Positions 59,255 to 64,000 of a stretch of 64,000 nt of DNA are shown in pieces; the first letter of the stretch is position 1; the number at the start of each line of letters is the position of its first letter. The DNA is from DASSFG01 sp035550375 (lineage in GTDB: Bacteria > Planctomycetota > Planctomycetia > Pirellulales > JAICIG01): NCBI GenBank assembly GCA_035550375.1, contig DASZPH010000143.1, positions 1 to 64,000 on the forward strand, read 5' to 3'. A model generated the notes under the pieces. It did not search any database. It had not been told where the DNA came from and saw nothing but the letters and a program-made list of their open reading frames with translations. The translations under genes were made by a program, and so were the position numbers.

Positions 59255-60601
59255 ATGAGTCTGCCGCATCCGCTTGCCGTTTGGCTCGGGGCCGTTTGGC
59301 TCGGGGTCGGCTTCGTTGTCAGTTCTGCGACGGCGGGCGAATGGACCCGGTTCCGCGGTTCAGAGGGGAACGGAATTGCCAGCTCGTCGAACCATCCGAC
59401 CGACTGGAGCGAAGATTCGAACATTGCATGGAAGACGGGGATTCCCGGACGCGGCTGGTCCCAGCCGGTGATTGCGGGTGACCAGGTGTTCGTGACCACC
59501 GCGGTCGCCGAAAACGAAGAGAAACCGAGACGATTCGACGGGGGCCTGCCTGGCGACGCGAAGGATCCGACCAACGACGACTATCAATGGAAGGTGTTCT
59601 GTCTGTCGCTGAAAACGGGAAAAGTTCTTTGGGAGCGGACCCCCTTCGCGGGTAAGCCGCCGATTCGCAAGCATCGCGGCAACACGTATGCCTCGGAAAC
59701 GCCAGTCACCGACGGCGAACGTGTCGTCGCCTATTTCGGGATGAAGGGACTCGTCTGCTACGACATGTCGGGCAAGTTGCAGTGGAGCAGGATCCTCGGC
59801 CAGTACCCGATGCAGGCCGGCTGGGGAACGGGAAGTTCACCGATCCTCCTGGACAATGCCGTCGTGATTCAGTGCGACAACGACAAGTCGTCGTTTCTGG
59901 CGGGGCTTGATAAGAAATCGGGAGACGAGTTGTGGCGAATCCCTCGCGATGAAAGATCGAACTGGTCCACGCCGTTTCTCTGGAAGAACAAACTGCGGAC
60001 GGAGTTGGTGGTTGCCGGCGGCAAGAGGATGCGTTCCTACGATCCGGCGACTCGCGCGATCCTGTGGGAGATGGCCGCCAGTGGACGGACGTCGCTGTCG
60101 CCGGTCGGCGACGAAGACCTACTGTATGTCGATTCGGTGGATGGGTTCCAGGGAAGTCCGGGTCGCCTGGCCGCCATTCGCGCGGGGGCAAACGGAGACA
60201 TCTCGCTGCCCGACGGAAAGACGACTTCCAGCGAGTTCGTACAGTGGAGCATGATCTACAAGTCGTATCGTAACTCATCGCCGCTGCTGTTCGGCGGCGG
60301 GCTTTACATGCTCGAACAGTCGGCGGGAATTGTTCGCTGCTTTGATGCAAAGACTGGCCGTCTGCTCTACCAGCAGCGGTTGCCTGAAGCGACCGGCTTC
60401 GCCGCCTCGCCGTGGGTCAACGACGGTAAGGTCTATTTGCTCGACGATTCCGGCATCACGTTCGTGCTCGAGCCCGGCCCCGAGTTCAAGCTCCTTTCGT
60501 CGAATCGCCTGAGCGACGAGATCTTCTGGTCATCCGCGGCCGTCAGCGGCGACCAACTTCTGCTGCGGGGCCAGGCGCATTTGTACTGCATCCGTAAGTG
60601 A
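59255..60601 (+). CDS. Exported PQQ-like beta-propeller protein
   Basis: A 448-residue exported protein. The signal peptide (about 1-27, VWLGAVWLGVGFVVSSATAG) is followed by WTRFRGSEGNGIASSS, a start typical of planctomycete PQQ-like repeat proteins. Repeated blades of the form VFVTTAV, VLWERTPFAGK, VVAYFGMKGLVCYDMSGKLQW, ILLDNAVVIQCDNDKSSFLAGLDKKSGDELWRI and YMLEQSAGIVRCFDAKTGRLLYQ build an eight-bladed propeller. No catalytic residues for a PQQ dehydrogenase are evident, so it is likely a binding or scaffold protein. AAGGA precedes the ATG at 59255. Confidence 0.9.
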   Translation: MSLPHPLAVWLGAVWLGVGFVVSSATAGEWTRFRGSEGNGIASSSNHPTDWSEDSNIAWKTGIPGRGWSQPVIAGDQVFVTTAVAENEEKPRRFDGGLPGDAKDPTNDDYQWKVFCLSLKTGKVLWERTPFAGKPPIRKHRGNTYASETPVTDGERVVAYFGMKGLVCYDMSGKLQWSRILGQYPMQAGWGTGSSPILLDNAVVIQCDNDKSSFLAGLDKKSGDELWRIPRDERSNWSTPFLWKNKLRTELVVAGGKRMRSYDPATRAILWEMAASGRTSLSPVGDEDLLYVDSVDGFQGSPGRLAAIRAGANGDISLPDGKTTSSEFVQWSMIYKSYRNSSPLLFGGGLYMLEQSAGIVRCFDAKTGRLLYQQRLPEATGFAASPWVNDGKVYLLDDSGITFVLEPGPEFKLLSSNRLSDEIFWSSAAVSGDQLLLRGQAHLYCIRK

Positions 60602-60755
60602 TCCACCGGCGGGATAGGTGCCGTTGCCGCCAATCGACTTGCTCCGGAACAAGCTGCCGCAGCATTGCCCGTTCAAACGAACGTGCTGGCGGGCAAAGCC
60701 GATCCAGGTCGCGGCTGCGGGCAGGGTCGCATGAGGCATTCGCTGGCCGGTGCGA

Positions 60756-61172
60756 TCAGGTCGATAGCCCCAAAGGGAAAGAGATTGCGTCCAGCCAGTC
60801 GGCCAGGGCCGACCATCGCTGGTCGTCGACCTCGGCCTCGCCCGTGGGCTGCCTTAGCCTGATGTTCTCGGCTGCAAGAGGGGGAGAGCCCACCTCGGCC
60901 CCACGGCGATAACCGGTGGAACTCGCTGCCTCAAGTGTAAACTGCTTGACGACCAGCCGTTGCCGCAATACGTAGCAGCGAAATAGCATCAGCGCCGGCA
61001 CGACGTGGTTGAACCAGTCCTCGAGCGTCACGGGGGCCTGTTCTTCGGCGAGCTGCGGATAGCGATAGGTGCCTGCCGCCAGCCGCTCCCACCCTAGCCG
61101 CTCAAACAAGGAGCCCATCTCGCCCTGTTGGTCGGCGGATCCGTCGATTTCGAATGAGAAAACAAGAGGCAT
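60756..61172 (-). CDS. Hypothetical protein, 138 residues
   Basis: Unrecognised. MPLVFSFEIDGSADQQGEMGSLFERLGWERLAAGTYRYPQL suggests a small alpha/beta domain resembling tail-type or MazG-unrelated VapD-like folds, but no family is certain. ALMLFRCYVLRQRLVVKQFTLEAASSTGY is more hydrophobic and could be a core strand-helix pair. The ATG at 61172 is chosen because a GGGGTG lies 7 bp upstream and the sigma-54-like promoter at 61227-61241 fits its leader length. The frame remains open upstream of it. Confidence 0.6.
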   Translation of the reverse strand: MPLVFSFEIDGSADQQGEMGSLFERLGWERLAAGTYRYPQLAEEQAPVTLEDWFNHVVPALMLFRCYVLRQRLVVKQFTLEAASSTGYRRGAEVGSPPLAAENIRLRQPTGEAEVDDQRWSALADWLDAISFPLGLST

Positions 61173-61226
61173 CAAACACCCCGCCGCGTCTAGAGAAAAC
61201 GTGCCCAGCGCACGCGCTGTTTTTAA

Positions 61227-61241
61227 GCAATGCGTGTGCCG
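61227..61241 (-). promoter_or_regulatory. Putative sigma-54 promoter of the 138-residue protein gene
   Basis: Minus strand CGGCACACGCATTGC: perfect GGCAC-N5-TTGC and GG-N10-GC. It differs at one base from the promoter at 49427. The start would be near 61215, 43 bp before the ATG. Confidence 0.6.
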
Positions 61242-61289
61242 CAACCCTGATCGGCGAGCTTCTGGGGCACTGAGAGCACAAGCGATGGG

Positions 61290-61304
61290 CGGCACGGGAA
61301 CTGC
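61290..61304 (+). promoter_or_regulatory. Possible sigma-54 promoter upstream of the chain-length protein gene
   Basis: CGGCACGGGAACTGC has GG-N10-GC spacing, GGCACG and CTGC. The activator-type dyad lies immediately downstream of it rather than upstream, and the gene is 188 bp away, so it could be chance. Confidence 0.35.
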
Positions 61305-61305
61305 G

Positions 61306-61321
61306 CGTGCGATTCCGCACG
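61306..61321. promoter_or_regulatory. Putative sigma-54 activator site (UAS), CGTGCG-N4-CGCACG
   Basis: A perfect dyad of the shared type. It is about 73 bp upstream of the minus-strand promoter at 61240. Confidence 0.48.
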
Positions 61322-61491
61322 ATGATCCCCCGGATGGCAAACAAAAAATAGCACAAATGATTGCGTGATCCATCAACTCGATTAGAATCGTCAAAGGCGT
61401 CGCATCCGCCCTATACATACCATCCTTCCTATTGTGCTCCGTGGTGGGCGAACGGCTAGCACAAAAGCAGGCGAGCGGAGCAACAGGTTTT

Positions 61492-62973
61492 ATGAGACGA
61501 CGCGAGAACCCGGAGGCAGGCTTGGGCGAGGTGCTAGCGGCCTGCCGCTTCCACCGTCGCAAGATGGTAACGTTCTTCCTGGCTTCGCTTTGCACCTGCG
61601 CGCTGGTGATCGTCTTCGCGCCCAAGAGCTACCGGTCGGAGGCGAAGCTGCTCGTTCGGCTGGGGCGCGAGAATGTCGTCCTCGACTCAGCGGCTACGTT
61701 GGGGCAGAGCCCGGCCGTGGCGATGCCGCTTAGCCGCGAAAGCGAACTGAACTCGGTTGTCGCCATCTTAAAAAGCCGAGCGCTGGCAGAACGGGTTGTG
61801 GACGCTTTAGGGGCAGACACGATCCTGCACGCGGGAAAGGGGCGAGTGTCCCAGGTCGTGCAGGCGGGGACGACGTCGTGGCTGAGCGATTTGAGGTTTC
61901 TCGGCAAGGTTCCGGCGCGCGAAAGGGCCGTGCTTGTCCTGCAGGAGGACGTGCGCGTCGATACGGCCCGTAAGTCGGACGTGGTGCAGGTAAGCTGCCT
62001 GAGTTCCGCCCCCGAACTGTCGCAAGCGATCGTGGCCAAGTTGGTAGAACTCTACGTCGATCAGCACATTGAATGGAACCGCACGCCGAAGTCGCGAGAA
62101 TTCTTCGATCAACAGAGCGAACGGCTTCGCCGCCTGCTGAATGAGAAGGAAGGCCAGCTCGTCGAGCTGAAGAACGACACGGGGCTCGCTTCGCCCGCGG
62201 ACCAACGAAGGCAAGTCGTCGACCGGCTCGGCCGGCTGGAAGACGAACTGCTGGCGGCCGAATCGTCGCAGGCTGCGGCCGAGGCCGAGGTGCGCCTGAT
62301 CGAAAAGAAGCTGGCGGCCTACCCCGCGACGGAAATCACGTCACGCACGACCGGATTTGCCACGGAAGCCGCCGACAGCATGCGGGCCCAGCTTTACGCC
62401 CTGGAGATGAAGGAGCAAGAACTGCTCGCCCGCTACACCGAGGAGCACCCCGAGGTGCGGCAAGTCCGCGACCAGATTGCCGGCTCGCAGGCGGTGCTGG
62501 GCCGCGAGGATCGCTCGCTGGAGCAAGTCACCACCGGGCGCACCCGCACGAGCGAGCAGGCGCACCTCAACTTGCTCGATCGTGAGCCGACGCTGGCGGC
62601 ACATCGTGCCAAGGCCGAGGCCCTGCGTTCGCAGATCGAGGTGGCGCGCGGCAAGCTGGTCGAGTTGAATCGGCGCGAACGCGACGTCGCAACGCTGGCC
62701 CGCGAGGTCGACTTGGACGACGCGAGCTATCGCAGGTATTACGAAAGCCTGGAACAGGCGAGGATCGATGAGGCGTTGCGACTGGAGCGAATTTCCAACA
62801 TCAGCATTGTCCAGCCCGCAAGCTACGAGCTGAAGCCGGCACGACCGCGACGACTCACGATTCTTGCGGTGGGGCTGATCATTGGTTCGTGCGGGAGCGT
62901 TGGATTGGCGCTTGTGGCCGAGAATCTAACCGGGCCGCGAAGGTCGTCAAGGGAAGGCGATTCGCGGGCGTGA
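61492..62973 (+). CDS. Polysaccharide chain-length/export protein (Wzz/GumC family)
   Basis: A 493-residue inner-membrane protein. Membrane helices lie near 25-45 (MVTFFLASLCTCALVIVF) and at the C-terminus (RRLTILAVGLIIGSCGSVGLALVAE), with a long periplasmic coiled coil between (LRRLLNEKEGQLVELKNDTG, EDELLAAESSQAAAEAEVRLIEKKL, RAQLYALEMKEQELLARYTEEHPEVRQVRDQI). PARPRRL near the end is the Pro-rich motif before the second helix. No attached tyrosine kinase domain is seen. It sets or couples export of an exopolysaccharide. The ATG at 61492 is preferred to a TTG 20 codons earlier. Confidence 0.88.
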   Translation: MRRRENPEAGLGEVLAACRFHRRKMVTFFLASLCTCALVIVFAPKSYRSEAKLLVRLGRENVVLDSAATLGQSPAVAMPLSRESELNSVVAILKSRALAERVVDALGADTILHAGKGRVSQVVQAGTTSWLSDLRFLGKVPARERAVLVLQEDVRVDTARKSDVVQVSCLSSAPELSQAIVAKLVELYVDQHIEWNRTPKSREFFDQQSERLRRLLNEKEGQLVELKNDTGLASPADQRRQVVDRLGRLEDELLAAESSQAAAEAEVRLIEKKLAAYPATEITSRTTGFATEAADSMRAQLYALEMKEQELLARYTEEHPEVRQVRDQIAGSQAVLGREDRSLEQVTTGRTRTSEQAHLNLLDREPTLAAHRAKAEALRSQIEVARGKLVELNRRERDVATLAREVDLDDASYRRYYESLEQARIDEALRLERISNISIVQPASYELKPARPRRLTILAVGLIIGSCGSVGLALVAENLTGPRRSSREGDSRA

Positions 62974-63180
62974 GACCTGCCCGTGAAAACACACTCTGAC
63001 GGCGCCAGGCGGCGCCGACCGCGTCCGAGCGCGGAGGAAGAGGCGGAAGATCGTACGTGAGCGTGCTGCGCTTACGGCATGGCGGAAAGTGTCGTTGTGG
63101 AATGCGTTGGCTACGAGGTTTGCGCCCGGTGACTGACTGCCGGCTGTAGATGAATGAGAGAAAGAGCTACCTTGCCTGAA

Positions 63181-64000
63181 ATGATTCCCGCCAAGCTGCT
63201 CGCTCGGCGCCACAGGAAATTTCTCGCCGACCCGACAAACCGACACGGACTGCTGCCGGCGCCGTGGTTCCATCATTCGTTGCGCCGAGAGCGGGCGAGA
63301 AGCGATCGCACGGGGAGCGAGTTCGTTCTGCTCATCTTCACGCCCAGAGACCGCGCGACGGCGAAAAAAACGAACCTGCGCGTGGCTCGTGAGTTGAAAC
63401 GCCATTTGACCGACGACGACGAAGCCGGCTGGTTCGACGACGAGCGCATCGCCGTGATTCTGGCCGAGACACCGGCCGAAAACGCCTGGAGACTGGCGGA
63501 CGCGGTTTGTCTTGCCTTTCCGCTTTCGGCCGAGCCGCCTTTGTGCGACGTGTTTGTCTATCCGTCCGCAGGGGAGATGGACTTCGATGGGCAGGATCTG
63601 CTCGCCCAAAACCTGGCCGAGCGCCGGCCGGCCAGGCGGCTGGAAGATGTGTTTGTACAACCCTTGCCCTTTTGGAAGCGCCTCCTGGACGTGCTGGGCG
63701 CGTCGTTCGGCCTGGTGCTGTGCGCGCCGGTGATGGCGGTGCTGGCGGTTTTAATCAAGCTGGAATCTCCCGGACCGGTGTTTTTTAGGCAGTGGCGCAC
63801 CGGACAGGGCGGCCGGCCGTTTGTGATGTATAAGTTTCGCTCGATGACGGCCGACGCCGAGCAGCGCAGAGCGGCCCTTGCGACCCTCAACGAACAGGAT
63901 GGGCCGGCATTCAAAATCAGGTTCGACCCGCGCGTGACCCGCCTGGGGCGCGGGCTACGTTCGACAAGCCTGGACGAACTGCCCCAGCTTTGGAACGTCC
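63181..64000 (+). CDS. Sugar transferase initiating exopolysaccharide synthesis (partial, runs off the right edge)
   Basis: The first 273 residues of a polyisoprenyl-phosphate sugar-1-phosphate transferase. An N-terminal soluble region of about 160 residues contains a degenerate GGDEF-like or receiver-like fold (LLIFTPRDRATAKKTNLRVARELKRHL). The transferase domain begins at FWKRLLDVLGASFGLVLCAPVMAVLAVLIKLESPGPVFFRQWRTGQGGRPFVMYKFRSM, with the membrane helix and the KFRSM motif. RSTSLDELPQLWNV is at the window edge. It attaches the first sugar phosphate to the lipid carrier in the inner membrane. A TTG three codons upstream is an alternative start. Together with the Wzz/GumC gene it opens an exopolysaccharide locus. 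Confidence 0.9.
   Translation, partial: MIPAKLLARRHRKFLADPTNRHGLLPAPWFHHSLRRERARSDRTGSEFVLLIFTPRDRATAKKTNLRVARELKRHLTDDDEAGWFDDERIAVILAETPAENAWRLADAVCLAFPLSAEPPLCDVFVYPSAGEMDFDGQDLLAQNLAERRPARRLEDVFVQPLPFWKRLLDVLGASFGLVLCAPVMAVLAVLIKLESPGPVFFRQWRTGQGGRPFVMYKFRSMTADAEQRRAALATLNEQDGPAFKIRFDPRVTRLGRGLRSTSLDELPQLWNV

Larger units (their letters stand above)
61173..61491. other. Divergent intergenic region before the exopolysaccharide genes
   Basis: No gene is supported. It contains a minus-strand sigma-54-like promoter (61227-61241), an activator-type dyad (61306-61321) and a plus-strand sigma-54-like match (61290-61304) that abuts the dyad. Confidence 0.5.

Noticed and set aside
63150..63179. 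Nine-codon leader frame before the sugar transferase
   Set aside because: Too short to judge and without a ribosome site; overlapping the next start could be chance.
1..64000. tRNA and rRNA genes
   Set aside because: I looked in the intergenic regions for cloverleaf-like and conserved rRNA stretches and saw none; a covariance-model scan would be needed to be certain.

Overview
This window is high-GC bacterial DNA that most likely comes from a planctomycete, probably of the Pirellulales type. That placement is inference, with no marker gene to confirm it. It rests on an ECF sigma factor followed by a short MVNNLLGYLLGALE-type anti-sigma start, an exported PQQ-like beta-propeller protein, a transmembrane Ser/Thr kinase with an HCDLKPSN catalytic loop, small Trp-Ser proteins, DUF2934 and mostly short transcription units. 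I found no rRNA, tRNA or CRISPR array.

Layout. 1-140: a probable IS21-family insertion sequence end. 587-5905: a CheB/CheR/PAS/histidine-kinase hybrid, its NarL-type response regulator and a receiver-only protein. 6145-8900: an exported PDZ protein, a phosphoribosyltransferase and an ECF sigma factor with a truncated anti-sigma partner. 9076-9267: a cluster of inverted repeats between convergent genes. 9392-19827: a SagB-type nitroreductase, a methyltransferase, a Rho factor, a helix-hairpin-helix protein, small unknown proteins, a metallo-beta-lactamase fold enzyme, DUF2934, an adenosine-specific kinase, a glutamate-type dehydrogenase and an RMD1-type membrane protein. 19858-26405: a five-gene, tightly overlapping operon: malic enzyme, pyruvate:ferredoxin oxidoreductase gamma-delta/alpha/beta, ADP-forming acyl-CoA synthetase. 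26727-33104: universal stress proteins, a THUMP protein, a Lon-type protease and a lipase-like hydrolase. 33245-42841: a minus-strand run of a bacterial eRF1-like protein, sensor kinase, FHA/GAF/nucleotide cyclase and a MacB-type export system. 43491-54781: PolX, a Mg2+ P-type ATPase, a dihydroorotate dehydrogenase-like protein, a PhoU-like protein with a PPDK lacking its C-terminal domain, DUF2267, CBS-pair and Cys-rich proteins. 55310-58976: two more CheB-type proteins. 59255-60601: the beta-propeller protein. 61492 to the right edge: the start of an exopolysaccharide locus.

The most interesting observation is regulatory. Sixteen intergenic sites resemble sigma-54 (-24/-12) promoters, with GG and GC separated by exactly 10 bp; most have the core GGCAC-N5-TTGC or one close to it. 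Ten copies of a separate dyad, consensus (T/C)GNGCG-N4-CGCAC(A/G), lie in the same intergenic regions, typically 50-135 bp upstream of these promoters and often between two divergent ones. The genes they would control are universal stress proteins, a nitroreductase, fermentative pyruvate-to-acetate enzymes, Lon, PolX, a Mg2+ ATPase, PhoU/PPDK and several small unknown proteins. They read as a stress, low-oxygen or low-energy survival programme run by one sigma-54 activator, which is not encoded in this window. The two-component and CheB/CheR hybrid proteins at both ends may feed signals into it, but that link is speculative.
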